This document shows positions 1 to 8,370 of a stretch of 64,000 bases of DNA, piece by piece. Each line of letters starts with the position of its first letter. Position 1 is the first letter of the stretch. Both the position numbers and the translations under genes were made by a program. Under the pieces are notes generated by a model that made no database searches, was not told the DNA's origin, and saw nothing but the letters and a program-made list of their open reading frames with translations. The DNA is from Mesobacillus jeotgali (lineage in GTDB: Bacteria > Bacillota > Bacilli > Bacillales > Cytobacillaceae), in assembly GCF_031759225.1 (NCBI RefSeq), contig NZ_CP134494.1, positions 3,656,501 through 3,720,500 on the forward strand, read 5' to 3'.

Positions 1-1600
1 CGTGCTCCGCTCCACCAATATAGATGTCGACAGGAAGCCATTGCTTTAATTTTTCTTCATCAGCAAGTGCCTGGTCGTTCTTCGGATCGATATAGCGAAG
101 GTAGTACCAGCAGCTGCCAGCCCATTGCGGCATTGTATTCGTTTCACGTCGGCCTTTTTTGCCAGTTTCAGGGTCAACGACATTCACCCAGTCATCGATG
201 TTGGCAAGCGGAGATTCCCCTGTGCCTGATGGCTTGATTTCCGTTGTTTTCGGAAGGACAAGCGGCAGCTGATCCTCAGGTACTGCAGACATTGTGCCAT
301 CTTCCCAGTGAATGATTGGAATCGGCTCACCCCAGTAGCGCTGGCGGCTGAACAGCCAGTCGCGAAGGCGGTAAGTGACCTTCTTCGTACCGATGCCTTT
401 TTCCTCAAGCCAGGCGATCATCTTGCTGATGCCCTCTTCCTTGTTCATGCCATTTAGGAATTCAGAGTTAACATGTTCGCCATCGCCAGTGTAAGCTTCT
501 TTTTCAATGTCTCCGCCAGCAACGACTTCCTTGATCTCCAAATCGAATTTCTTGGCAAATTCGTAGTCACGCTCGTCGTGACCAGGTACTGCCATGATTG
601 CTCCTGTACCATATGAAGCCAGGACATAGTCAGCGATCCAGATTGGCATTTTTTCGCCGTTCGCCGGGTTGATTGCGTAAGCGCCAGTGAAGACGCCTGT
701 TTTGTCCTTCGCAAGGTCCGTACGCTCTAGGTCGCTCTTGCTCTTGATTTCATCGATATATTTTTCGACTGCAGCCTTTTGTTCAGCTGTCGTGATTGAA
801 TCAACAAGCTGATGTTCTGGCGCAAGCACCGCATAGGTTGCACCGAAAAGTGTATCGGGACGAGTTGTGAAAACAGTGAATGTTCCCTCATGTCCTTTGA
901 TGTTGAACGTGATTTCAGCACCTTCAGATCGGCCGATCCAGTTGCGCTGCATATCCTTCAAGCTTTCCGGCCAATCAAGCAAATCCAGATCCTCAAGCAG
1001 GCGATCTGCATAAGCAGTGATCTTCAACATCCACTGCCTCATTGGACGGCGCTCGACCGGGTGGCCTCCGCGCTCACTTTTTCCATCGATTACTTCTTCA
1101 TTCGCCAAAACAGTTCCAAGCGCCGGGCACCAGTTAACCGCTACTTCATCAATGTACGCCAAGCCTTTTTCATAAAGCTTAAGGAAAATCCATTGCGTCC
1201 ACTTGTAGTATTCCGGGTCTGTCGTGTTGACTTCGCGATCCCAGTCATATGAAAAACCTAATGCCTTGATCTGGCGGCGGAATGTGTTGATGTTCTGCTC
1301 CGTGAATTCTGCCGGATCATTCCCTGTATCAAGAGCGTACTGTTCTGCAGGAAGACCGAACGCATCCCAGCCCATCGGATGAAGAACGTTGAAACCCTGC
1401 ATCCTTTTCATGCGGGATAGGATATCAGTCGCCGTGTATCCTTCCGGGTGGCCAACGTGAAGGCCGGCACCTGATGGATACGGGAACATATCCAGCGCAT
1501 AGAACTTCTCTTTTCCTTTATCTTCAGTCGTTTTAAATGTTTTGTTTTCTTCCCAATAAGCTTGCCATTTTTTCTCGATATCCTGATGGTTAAAACTCAT
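1..1600 (-). CDS. leuS: Leucyl-tRNA synthetase, 5' part (partial at window edge)
   Basis: Class I aminoacyl-tRNA synthetase that charges tRNA-Leu in the cytosol. About 533 N-terminal residues are visible; the frame is open to the left edge, so the C-terminal third, including the KMSKS loop, lies outside. The HIGH-type signature reads HVGH at residues 48-51, preceded by [13 protein letters not shown]. The CP1 editing insertion is recognisable, with TTRPDTLFG in the middle of the visible part, and the RQRYWGEP segment follows. The ATG at 1598-1600 is preceded by GGAGGACA at good spacing. It is the only gene downstream of the leucine T-box leader (1860-2165), so tRNA-Leu charging should control it. 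Identity is secure. Confidence 0.97.
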   Translation of the reverse strand, partial: MSFNHQDIEKKWQAYWEENKTFKTTEDKGKEKFYALDMFPYPSGAGLHVGHPEGYTATDILSRMKRMQGFNVLHPMGWDAFGLPAEQYALDTGNDPAEFTEQNINTFRRQIKALGFSYDWDREVNTTDPEYYKWTQWIFLKLYEKGLAYIDEVAVNWCPALGTVLANEEVIDGKSERGGHPVERRPMRQWMLKITAYADRLLEDLDLLDWPESLKDMQRNWIGRSEGAEITFNIKGHEGTFTVFTTRPDTLFGATYAVLAPEHQLVDSITTAEQKAAVEKYIDEIKSKSDLERTDLAKDKTGVFTGAYAINPANGEKMPIWIADYVLASYGTGAIMAVPGHDERDYEFAKKFDLEIKEVVAGGDIEKEAYTGDGEHVNSEFLNGMNKEEGISKMIAWLEEKGIGTKKVTYRLRDWLFSRQRYWGEPIPIIHWEDGTMSAVPEDQLPLVLPKTTEIKPSGTGESPLANIDDWVNVVDPETGKKGRRETNTMPQWAGSCWYYLRYIDPKNDQALADEEKLKQWLPVDIYIGGAEH

Positions 1601-1682
1601 CGTCAATGTCCTCCTGTTTGGTTTCGATTTATTTTTGCGGATGGGATTTTCTTTTTAAAAAAATAACTCTGTTAAACTTGGC

Positions 1683-1813
1683 TGTTGATTTTCGTTCCAG
1701 GCGCTTCGCTTTCCGCGGGGCTGGCGCTGAGCCTCCTCGTCGCTTCGCTCCTGCGGGGTCTCACCTGACCAGCTAAGCCCGCAGGAGTCTTGCGCCTTCC
1801 ACTACAATCAACA
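1683..1813. repeat. 131-bp intergenic element with 8-bp terminal inverted repeats
   Basis: The stretch starts TGTTGATT and ends AATCAACA, a perfect 8-bp inverted repeat. Inside are GC-rich complementary blocks (TTCCGCGGGG, CTCCTGCGGG, CCCGCAGGAG), so the whole element folds into long hairpins. I recall similar GC-rich palindromic intergenic sequences in many Bacillaceae genomes, but no second copy is in this window. It lies between the T-box terminator and the leuS start codon, so it is part of the leuS transcript. No ORF is seen in it. No target duplication is evident. Confidence 0.7.
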
Positions 1814-1859
1814 GGATGTTAAAAATCAACAATGGGCTATAACAAGAGCCTAGAAAACA

Positions 1860-2165
1860 AAAAACTCCCGTCCCTGTAAAAGGGACGAGAGGCTATGTAT
1901 GATCTCCCGCGGTACCACCCAAATTAGTGTGTAACACTCGCTTCATTCATCCTTAACGCGGAAAACGGCAAGCACTACTTAAAAGTTCGCGCCTGCGACT
2001 CAAAGGCGAGTTCATGATGGACCCGTCTGGCTTGCACCGACCGCCAGCTCTCTAAATCAGGCTTTACACCACTACTACTCCTTATCGAAGTCTTTCGATA
2101 TGAATATAGAGATATTGTAATAAAATTCCCTCCCATATGCAAGCGGGGATGAAATAAATGATGAT
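1860..2165 (-). promoter_or_regulatory. T-box leader of leuS (leucine specifier)
   Basis: Read on the minus strand, the conserved T-box GGGTGGTACCGCGGGA is at 1906-1920, followed by a terminator hairpin CGTCCC/GGGACG with a T run (1860-1887). Upstream are the AG-box AGAGAG and the Stem I region. A TGAA-CTC-GCC segment puts a CTC leucine codon at 2008-2010, where the specifier loop is expected, which agrees with the downstream gene. Uncharged tRNA-Leu should stabilise the antiterminator. The 260 nt between terminator and leuS is unusually long because a repeat sits there. Confidence 0.92.
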
Positions 2166-2172
2166 AGAGAGT

Positions 2173-2178
2173 ATTATA
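2173..2178 (-). promoter_or_regulatory. Likely -10 box for the leuS T-box transcript
   Basis: A perfect TATAAT on the minus strand lies just upstream of the T-box leader. No good -35 is visible at 17 bp, so this rests on the -10 match and position only. Confidence 0.4.
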
Positions 2179-2242
2179 TGATTCTTTCTGCTGCTGGTGC
2201 AGGCTTTTTTCCTGTGGCCGGCAGCCAGAAAGGATCATTCAA

Positions 2243-2277
2243 GAAAAATGGGCCCCTCTGTACAATTCAGAGAGGCA
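2243..2277 (-). terminator. Rho-independent terminator after glcF
   Basis: On the minus strand CCTCTCTG and CAGAGGGG pair around a 7-nt loop and are followed by CCCATTTTT. It starts a few bases after the glcF stop codon. Confidence 0.75.
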
Positions 2278-2285
2278 TTATTTGT

Positions 2286-3614
2286 TTACTTAGTTTGTGC
2301 TGCTTCCAAAAGCAGGTCAACAATATGCACGCCTCTCATTTTTCCAGAGAGTCCTTCACGCTCAATCCCGAGCTTCATTTGAAGAAGACAGCCTGGATTA
2401 GCGGTAACGATCGTAGTTGCATGGGTTGCCTTTGCCTGTACCATTTTGGAATCAAGGAGCTGCATCGACATTTCACTCTCGACGATATTATAGATTCCTG
2501 CTGAACCACAACAGCGGTCGGCATTCTCCATCTCTTGGTATTGAATTCCCTTGATGGACTGCAGCAATGTCCTCGGTGCTGAAGCGGTTTTCATGACATT
2601 GCGAAGATGGCATGAATCCTGGTACGTAATGATTTGATGCGGCAGTTCCAGAGGTACTTTTTCATGAAAGCCTACTTCGACCAAAATTTGTGAGATATCT
2701 TTGATTTTATCGGCAAATCCCTGGGCTCTTTCCTTCCATTCCGAATCGTCCTTAAGCAAGTGGTCATAGTCAACCAGGAAGGCACCGCATCCTCCTGCAT
2801 TGGTGATGATGTAATCGACCCCGGTATCCTCGAAGGCTTTAATGTTGCGGCGAGCAAGTGCTTTCGCATCTTCCTTTTCACCACTATGCCCATGAAGAGC
2901 TCCGCAGCATGCCTGCTCCTTTGGAATCACAATTTCACAGCCTGCAAGCTGTAAAAGCTTCATTGTCGCATTGTTTGTATCCATAAACATTGTATCCATC
3001 AGGCAGCCGCTGAAGAATGCGACCTTATGTGTCTTCGCCCCGATTGGTTCAAGATGCTCGGGACGATTTTTCATTTCCTTCATTGTCGGCACCTTGGGGA
3101 GAACCTTTTCCATTGTAGCGAGTGACTCAGGAAACAGCTTCATCACACCTGTTCCGCGCGCCACTTTTTGCAAGCCGGACCGTTGATAGAAGCCAATGAG
3201 TCCAGTCAGTCCCCTCATACGCTCCTGATGTGGGAAAAGCCCTTTGAAGACTGCATTCCTGACCACTTTTACAGGCATTGAAAATCTCTTGTTCTGATTG
3301 ACAATATCACGGGCATCTTCGAGAAGATGTCCATAGTTCACTCCTGATGGACAGACCGGTTCACATGCACGGCAGCCAAGGCAAAGGTCAAGTGATCGTT
3401 CGAAATCTTCATCAGGTTCAATAACCCCATCGACGACCGCCTTCATCAGCGCGATTCGCCCGCGTGGTGAATGTGATTCCTGATAGCCAGATTCGATATA
3501 GGTCGGACACGTAGGCAGGCAGAACCCACAGCGCATGCAGTTCAATAGTTCGTCCTGGTTCATCTTTTCCTGGAATTCTGTCTGGATTCTCTGCTGTTCT
3601 TGAATCGTTGTCAT
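2286..3614 (-). CDS. glcF: Glycolate/2-hydroxyacid oxidase iron-sulfur subunit GlcF
   Basis: A 442-residue partner of the flavin subunit GlcD that passes electrons from glycolate (or lactate) oxidation toward the quinone pool. Two ferredoxin-type cluster motifs are visible, CMRCGFCLPTCPTY near residues 26-39 and CLGCRACEPVCPSG near 77-90. These are followed by two CCG-domain motifs, ACCGALHG in the middle and RCCGSAGIYN near the C-terminus. Length is normal for the family. It starts 3 nt after the glcD stop, so the two are co-translated. The substrate could be glycolate or lactate; sequence alone does not decide. Confidence 0.92.
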   Translation of the reverse strand: MTTIQEQQRIQTEFQEKMNQDELLNCMRCGFCLPTCPTYIESGYQESHSPRGRIALMKAVVDGVIEPDEDFERSLDLCLGCRACEPVCPSGVNYGHLLEDARDIVNQNKRFSMPVKVVRNAVFKGLFPHQERMRGLTGLIGFYQRSGLQKVARGTGVMKLFPESLATMEKVLPKVPTMKEMKNRPEHLEPIGAKTHKVAFFSGCLMDTMFMDTNNATMKLLQLAGCEIVIPKEQACCGALHGHSGEKEDAKALARRNIKAFEDTGVDYIITNAGGCGAFLVDYDHLLKDDSEWKERAQGFADKIKDISQILVEVGFHEKVPLELPHQIITYQDSCHLRNVMKTASAPRTLLQSIKGIQYQEMENADRCCGSAGIYNIVESEMSMQLLDSKMVQAKATHATTIVTANPGCLLQMKLGIEREGLSGKMRGVHIVDLLLEAAQTK

Positions 3615-3616
3615 TG

Positions 3617-5023
3617 TTAAACCACCACCCGTTTCCTGCTGTCCTTCGCGAAAACCTTACCTGGGTTCATGATGTTGTTGGGATCAAGGGCCATTTTCAC
3701 TGCCTTCATAGCCGCAATTCCTGCTTCGCCTAATTTCAACTCAAGGTACGGTGCTTTCATGACGCCGACGCCATGCTCACCCGTAATCGTCCCGCCGAAT
3801 TCAATGGCCTTTTCAAAAATTTCGGCAAATGCCTTTTCGACTCTTTCCATTTCATCATGGTTCCGTGAATCTGTCGCACAAGTAGGGTGAAGGTTTCCGT
3901 CTCCTGCATGGCCAAAGGTGCAGATATTCAAGTCATACTTTTCTGCAATTCCATTGATGGCATTGACCATTCTCGCAATCTCTGATCTTGGTACAGTCGC
4001 ATCCTCCAAAATGGTCGTCGGAGCTAATCTCGCCAGTGCGGACAATGCACTTCTGCGCGCAGTCCTCAGTGCTTCGGCCTCAGCTTCTGTTTGCGCCAGC
4101 TGCACAGATACAGCCTTTTCTTCTTTACAAACTTCGGCAATCCTCGCCATGTCTCTTTCGACCACTTCTCTAGGACCGTCCTGTTCAATCAATAACACGG
4201 CCTTAACATCTGTTGGCAGCCCGATTTTAGCAAAATCCTCCACTACCTTCAGAGTCGGCTGGTCCAGGAATTCAAGCGTTGCAGGAATGATTTTGCTAGC
4301 GATAATCTTGGATACTGATTTAGCTGCTGCTTCTAGATCTTGGTACAAAGCAAGCATGGTTTGTTTTGTCTCAGGCATTGGGATCAGCTTAAGAGTCGCT
4401 TCGGTGATGACAGCCAATGTCCCTTCGGAACCAACCAACAGCCTGGTAAAATCATATCCGGCAACGTCTTTCGCCAATTTCCCTCCTGTGGTGATGATAT
4501 CCCCGTTTGGCAGGACAGCCTCAAGCCCAATCACGTAATCCCTTGTCACACCATATTTCAATCCGCGGAGACCGCCAGAGTTTTCATTAATATTCCCGCC
4601 GATGGTTGATATTTTCATAGAGCTTGGATCCGGTGGGTAAAACAAGCCTTTTGGCTCGACCGCATGGATCAAATCAAGGGTCACTACCCCTGGCTGAACA
4701 GTAGCGGTTAAATTCTCTTCGTCCACCTCAAGGATTTTGTTCATATGTTTAAAAAGAAGTACGATTCCGCCTTCTGTCGGGCAAGTGCCTGCGCATAGAT
4801 TCGTACCCGATCCGCGAGGGACAATCGGAATTTGAAACTCATTGCATAATTTAACAACCTGTGAAACTTCCTGTTTATTACGTGGACTTACCACCGCATC
4901 CGGCATGGACTGAAAGTTAGGTGTGGCATCATAGGAATAGACAAGCCGCCCCGTTTTGGAATCATCAAAATTAGCAGGACTGACGATTGAAATGATTTTT
5001 TCTTTTACCGTATTTGAAAGCAT
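3617..5023 (-). CDS. glcD: FAD-linked glycolate/2-hydroxyacid oxidase subunit GlcD
   Basis: A 468-residue FAD oxidoreductase of the GlcD/D-LDH family. An N-terminal FAD-binding segment carries VPRGSGTNLCAG and STIGGNINENSGG, and the C-terminal cap ends with the conserved GTITGEHGVGVMK motif and NPGKVF. I chose ATG 5021-5023 because GGAGGGGG stands 8 nt upstream; an in-frame start eight codons earlier lacks a ribosome site. First gene of the glcDF pair. Its natural promoter and operator appear to lie at 8343-8400, now separated from it by the IS110 dimer (5081-8216), so expression is probably altered. Confidence 0.93.
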   Translation of the reverse strand: MLSNTVKEKIISIVSPANFDDSKTGRLVYSYDATPNFQSMPDAVVSPRNKQEVSQVVKLCNEFQIPIVPRGSGTNLCAGTCPTEGGIVLLFKHMNKILEVDEENLTATVQPGVVTLDLIHAVEPKGLFYPPDPSSMKISTIGGNINENSGGLRGLKYGVTRDYVIGLEAVLPNGDIITTGGKLAKDVAGYDFTRLLVGSEGTLAVITEATLKLIPMPETKQTMLALYQDLEAAAKSVSKIIASKIIPATLEFLDQPTLKVVEDFAKIGLPTDVKAVLLIEQDGPREVVERDMARIAEVCKEEKAVSVQLAQTEAEAEALRTARRSALSALARLAPTTILEDATVPRSEIARMVNAINGIAEKYDLNICTFGHAGDGNLHPTCATDSRNHDEMERVEKAFAEIFEKAIEFGGTITGEHGVGVMKAPYLELKLGEAGIAAMKAVKMALDPNNIMNPGKVFAKDSRKRVVV

Positions 5024-5052
5024 GAGTGTTCCCCCTCCGTTAGCCATCCATG

Positions 5053-5076
5053 AAGCGCAAAAAATCGGCGCTTCAC
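5053..5076. other. Short hairpin at the IS110 insertion point
   Basis: GAAGCGC and GCGCTTC pair perfectly around an AAAAAATCG loop. The first IS110 copy begins 4-5 bp after the stem. No T run follows, so it is not an obvious terminator. IS110-family elements often insert beside palindromes. Confidence 0.5.
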
Positions 5077-5089
5077 CACAGAGAATGAA

Positions 5090-5285
5090 AATGGTTCCGA
5101 ACCGTCAATACTGATTCTACGGCTGGAAGAGGAAGGTCGCTGAACTATGGTGCGTTAGAGCCCATCCGTTAGTCTGACTCCACCGACCACGGTGCACCAC
5201 TGACTGTAGCTCCCTTTAGGGAAGCACACATGGTAGATTAATCCTATTCTGGTTGATGCACCAGCCTCTATTTCAAGTTTGCCGT
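5090..5285 (+). ncRNA. Candidate bridge RNA region, IS110 copy 1
   Basis: IS110-group elements encode a bridge RNA in the non-coding end 5' of the transposase. Here CATGGTAGA at 5229-5237 equals nine bases of the right end plus core plus first left-end base (6642-6650), as a left donor guide should. Nine bases further on, ATTCT at 5246-5250 is the reverse complement of AGAAT, the left end next to the core (5082-5086), as a right donor guide should be. The two lie in a foldable segment closed by GCA/TGC with an inner TAG/CTA. An upstream GGTGC/GCACC stem (about 5149-5198) could hold the target loop, but I could not identify target guides. RNA ends are guesses. Confidence 0.45.
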
Positions 5286-5292
5286 AGAAAGG

Positions 5293-6525
5293 ATGTTTTC
5301 AATGGATGTAGTCATTGAAAGAGCTTGTGGTATGGATGTCCATAAGGATAACATTACTGCCTGTATCATCACCCCAAAAGGAAAGGAGATTCAAACATTC
5401 TCCACCAAAACTGTATTTCTATTACAATTGGTGGACTGGGTAAAACAACATGGCTGTACCCATGTGGCCATGGAAAGCACGAGCGTTTATTGGAAACCCA
5501 TCGTGAATTTACTTGAAGCTGAGGACATAGAGTTTTTAGTGGTGAATGCCCAACATATGAAGGCCGTTCCAGGACGCAAGACAGATGTTAAGGATGCAGA
5601 ATGGATTGCCAAACTGCTTCGACATGGACTACTTAAAGCAAGTTATATTCCCGACCGGAATCAAAGAGAGCTGCGCGAGCTGGTTCGCTATCGCCGTAGT
5701 ATCATTGAAGAGCGAGCTAGACAACATAACCGAATCCAAAAGGTGTTGGAAGGCGCGAACATTAAGCTGGGTTCTGTTGTTTCGGATGTACTAGGTGTTT
5801 CGGCAAGAGATATGCTTGACGCAATCGCAGATGGAGAAGAAGATCCTGGGAAACTAGCAAACTTCGCTCGACGCACCATGAAAAAGAAGAAGGACGAACT
5901 TGAACTGGCCTTAAAAGGTTATATTAACTCCCATCAAAGATTAATGTTAAAAACCATTTTAGGCCATATTGACTTTCTTACTGAACAAATCGAGATGCTC
6001 GATCAAGAAGTCGCGACAAGAGTAAGCGTTCATCAAGAGGATGTAGAAATACTTGATTCCATTCCAGGCATTGCGACGCGGATGGCAGAACAGATCCTTT
6101 CTGAAATAGGAACGGATGTAAAAAATCAGTTCCCAACTGCAGCCCACATGTGTTCCTGGGCAGGTTTGGTTCCAGGACAGAATGAAAGTGCAGGGAAAAG
6201 GAAATCGGCCAAAACCAAAAAAGGAAACAAATATTTAAGGTCAGCGTTAACTGAAGCAGCTCATTCCGTAAGGGGATCCAAAAACTATCTCGGAGCACTG
6301 TATAGGCGTACAGCCTCACGAAAAGGCAAGAAACGTGCTGGAATCGTAGTCGCTCACGCCATGTTACGTATCTCTTATTATCTCTTAACACGGAAAGAAA
6401 TGTATGTAGACTTAGGCGAAGACTACTTTGATAAGCAGAGACAACAATCTATTGTCAGGCATTCACTGAGACGACTAGAAAGCTTAGGATACATTGTTAA
6501 GTTAGAAGAACCTAAAGCATCTTAA
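5293..6525 (+). CDS. IS110-family transposase, copy 1
   Basis: A 410-residue DEDD (RuvC-like) recombinase with a C-terminal Tnp domain. Acidic residues are visible in CGMDVHKDN near residue 14, HVAMESTSVYW near 57 and GRKTDVKDAEW near 95. A coiled-coil stretch fills the middle, and the C-terminal domain contains LDSIPGIATRMAEQ, CSWAGLVPG and a NESAGKRKSAK segment that holds the candidate catalytic serine. The ATG at 5293 follows AGAAAGGATG; a second in-frame ATG lies 9 nt downstream. It would act with the bridge RNA encoded just upstream. Intact and identical to the second copy. Confidence 0.95.
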   Translation: MFSMDVVIERACGMDVHKDNITACIITPKGKEIQTFSTKTVFLLQLVDWVKQHGCTHVAMESTSVYWKPIVNLLEAEDIEFLVVNAQHMKAVPGRKTDVKDAEWIAKLLRHGLLKASYIPDRNQRELRELVRYRRSIIEERARQHNRIQKVLEGANIKLGSVVSDVLGVSARDMLDAIADGEEDPGKLANFARRTMKKKKDELELALKGYINSHQRLMLKTILGHIDFLTEQIEMLDQEVATRVSVHQEDVEILDSIPGIATRMAEQILSEIGTDVKNQFPTAAHMCSWAGLVPGQNESAGKRKSAKTKKGNKYLRSALTEAAHSVRGSKNYLGALYRRTASRKGKKRAGIVVAHAMLRISYYLLTRKEMYVDLGEDYFDKQRQQSIVRHSLRRLESLGYIVKLEEPKAS

Positions 6526-6615
6526 ACCAGTCCACTCAATTACCATAGATCAATGAATTTGGCGCTCTCCCTTTTTAAAAAACGAACGAGCTGCGTCTTC
6601 TTAAGTATTGCCTTT

Positions 6616-6644
6616 TTTACAGAATCGCAGAAGTTAATTTTCAT
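6616..6644 (+). promoter_or_regulatory. Candidate outward/junction promoter in IS110 right end
   Basis: TTTACA (6616-6621) and TTTCAT (6639-6644) are 17 bp apart. Transcription would start near 6651, the first bases of the next copy's left end, and so make that copy's bridge RNA. In a single copy it would point out of the element. The same sequence recurs at 8184-8212, facing the regulator gene. The -10 is only 4/6. Confidence 0.35.
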
Positions 6645-6657
6645 GGTAGAGAATGAA

Positions 6658-6853
6658 AATGGTTCCGAACCGTCAATACTGATTCTACGGCTGGAAGAGG
6701 AAGGTCGCTGAACTATGGTGCGTTAGAGCCCATCCGTTAGTCTGACTCCACCGACCACGGTGCACCACTGACTGTAGCTCCCTTTAGGGAAGCACACATG
6801 GTAGATTAATCCTATTCTGGTTGATGCACCAGCCTCTATTTCAAGTTTGCCGT
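6658..6853 (+). ncRNA. Candidate bridge RNA region, IS110 copy 2
   Basis: Same sequence as the copy 1 candidate, offset by 1568 bp; donor-guide matches are at 6797-6805 and 6814-6818. Unlike copy 1, this one lies just downstream of an IS right end and its TTTACA/TTTCAT promoter candidate, so it is the copy more likely to be transcribed. Confidence 0.45.
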
Positions 6854-6860
6854 AGAAAGG

Positions 6861-8093
6861 ATGTTTTCAATGGATGTAGTCATTGAAAGAGCTTGTGGTA
6901 TGGATGTCCATAAGGATAACATTACTGCCTGTATCATCACCCCAAAAGGAAAGGAGATTCAAACATTCTCCACCAAAACTGTATTTCTATTACAATTGGT
7001 GGACTGGGTAAAACAACATGGCTGTACCCATGTGGCCATGGAAAGCACGAGCGTTTATTGGAAACCCATCGTGAATTTACTTGAAGCTGAGGACATAGAG
7101 TTTTTAGTGGTGAATGCCCAACATATGAAGGCCGTTCCAGGACGCAAGACAGATGTTAAGGATGCAGAATGGATTGCCAAACTGCTTCGACATGGACTAC
7201 TTAAAGCAAGTTATATTCCCGACCGGAATCAAAGAGAGCTGCGCGAGCTGGTTCGCTATCGCCGTAGTATCATTGAAGAGCGAGCTAGACAACATAACCG
7301 AATCCAAAAGGTGTTGGAAGGCGCGAACATTAAGCTGGGTTCTGTTGTTTCGGATGTACTAGGTGTTTCGGCAAGAGATATGCTTGACGCAATCGCAGAT
7401 GGAGAAGAAGATCCTGGGAAACTAGCAAACTTCGCTCGACGCACCATGAAAAAGAAGAAGGACGAACTTGAACTGGCCTTAAAAGGTTATATTAACTCCC
7501 ATCAAAGATTAATGTTAAAAACCATTTTAGGCCATATTGACTTTCTTACTGAACAAATCGAGATGCTCGATCAAGAAGTCGCGACAAGAGTAAGCGTTCA
7601 TCAAGAGGATGTAGAAATACTTGATTCCATTCCAGGCATTGCGACGCGGATGGCAGAACAGATCCTTTCTGAAATAGGAACGGATGTAAAAAATCAGTTC
7701 CCAACTGCAGCCCACATGTGTTCCTGGGCAGGTTTGGTTCCAGGACAGAATGAAAGTGCAGGGAAAAGGAAATCGGCCAAAACCAAAAAAGGAAACAAAT
7801 ATTTAAGGTCAGCGTTAACTGAAGCAGCTCATTCCGTAAGGGGATCCAAAAACTATCTCGGAGCACTGTATAGGCGTACAGCCTCACGAAAAGGCAAGAA
7901 ACGTGCTGGAATCGTAGTCGCTCACGCCATGTTACGTATCTCTTATTATCTCTTAACACGGAAAGAAATGTATGTAGACTTAGGCGAAGACTACTTTGAT
8001 AAGCAGAGACAACAATCTATTGTCAGGCATTCACTGAGACGACTAGAAAGCTTAGGATACATTGTTAAGTTAGAAGAACCTAAAGCATCTTAA
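6861..8093 (+). CDS. IS110-family transposase, copy 2
   Basis: A 410-residue recombinase identical in sequence to the copy at 5293-6525, with the same DEDD acidic residues and serine-bearing C-terminal domain. Being downstream of the reconstituted junction, it is the copy most likely to be expressed. A leftward promoter for glcD at 8371-8400 would transcribe antisense through it. Confidence 0.95.
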   Translation: MFSMDVVIERACGMDVHKDNITACIITPKGKEIQTFSTKTVFLLQLVDWVKQHGCTHVAMESTSVYWKPIVNLLEAEDIEFLVVNAQHMKAVPGRKTDVKDAEWIAKLLRHGLLKASYIPDRNQRELRELVRYRRSIIEERARQHNRIQKVLEGANIKLGSVVSDVLGVSARDMLDAIADGEEDPGKLANFARRTMKKKKDELELALKGYINSHQRLMLKTILGHIDFLTEQIEMLDQEVATRVSVHQEDVEILDSIPGIATRMAEQILSEIGTDVKNQFPTAAHMCSWAGLVPGQNESAGKRKSAKTKKGNKYLRSALTEAAHSVRGSKNYLGALYRRTASRKGKKRAGIVVAHAMLRISYYLLTRKEMYVDLGEDYFDKQRQQSIVRHSLRRLESLGYIVKLEEPKAS

Positions 8094-8342
8094 ACCAGTC
8101 CACTCAATTACCATAGATCAATGAATTTGGCGCTCTCCCTTTTTAAAAAACGAACGAGCTGCGTCTTCTTAAGTATTGCCTTTTTTACAGAATCGCAGAA
8201 GTTAATTTTCATGGTAGTTAAACAATGCAAAATCGGCCTTACGGAATGGTTCTTGATCAATAGCCGTTTTGCAGGATATACATTTTCTACTGAATACAAT
8301 TCCCCTGAAAAAGATCATGGAAATCGCTTACAAAATTATGTA

Positions 8343-8365
8343 GTATGGTCATCAGATGACCATAC
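8343..8365. promoter_or_regulatory. Perfect 23-bp palindromic operator for the FCD-type regulator
   Basis: Two 11-base arms, GTATGGTCATC and GATGACCATAC, flank a central A with no mismatch. The core has the TGGT...ACCA pattern typical of FadR/FCD-subfamily GntR operators. It lies just downstream of a leftward TTGAAA/TATAAT promoter and about 180 bp before the regulator gene, so the regulator would block leftward transcription toward glcDF. Confidence 0.8.
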
Positions 8366-8370
8366 CTTAA

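Larger units (their letters stand above)
5081..6648 (+). mobile_element. IS110-family insertion sequence, copy 1 of a head-to-tail dimer
   Basis: A 1568-bp unit repeated directly and without spacer at 6649-8216. Both copies read the same throughout, including non-coding ends. It has a 212-bp left non-coding end, one transposase gene and a 123-bp right end. There are no terminal inverted repeats and no target duplication beyond the dinucleotide AG at 5080-5081, 6648-6649 and 8216-8217. That matches the IS110 way of moving by core dinucleotide exchange (CT on the other strand). Identity of the copies implies very recent duplication, or an assembly duplication. Confidence 0.9.
6649..8216 (+). 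mobile_element. IS110-family insertion sequence, copy 2 of the dimer
   Basis: An exact second copy of 5081-6648 in the same orientation, abutting it at the AG core 6648-6649. The junction recreates the right-end/left-end arrangement found in excised circles of this family, with copy 1's right end directly upstream of copy 2's bridge-RNA region. The right border is fixed by loss of identity at 8218. Confidence 0.9.

Noticed and set aside
812..1252. 146-codon plus-strand frame inside leuS
   Set aside because: Shadow of the leuS coding strand; no ribosome site or family resemblance.
5195..5202. Target guide: CACCAC in the left end equals the left flank at 5074-5079
   Set aside because: Only six bases, the core does not match, and no matching right guide was found; likely chance.
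5081..8216. IS1111-subgroup assignment of the IS110-like element
   Set aside because: No subterminal inverted repeats were seen and the donor-guide match lies 5' of the transposase, as in the IS110 subgroup.
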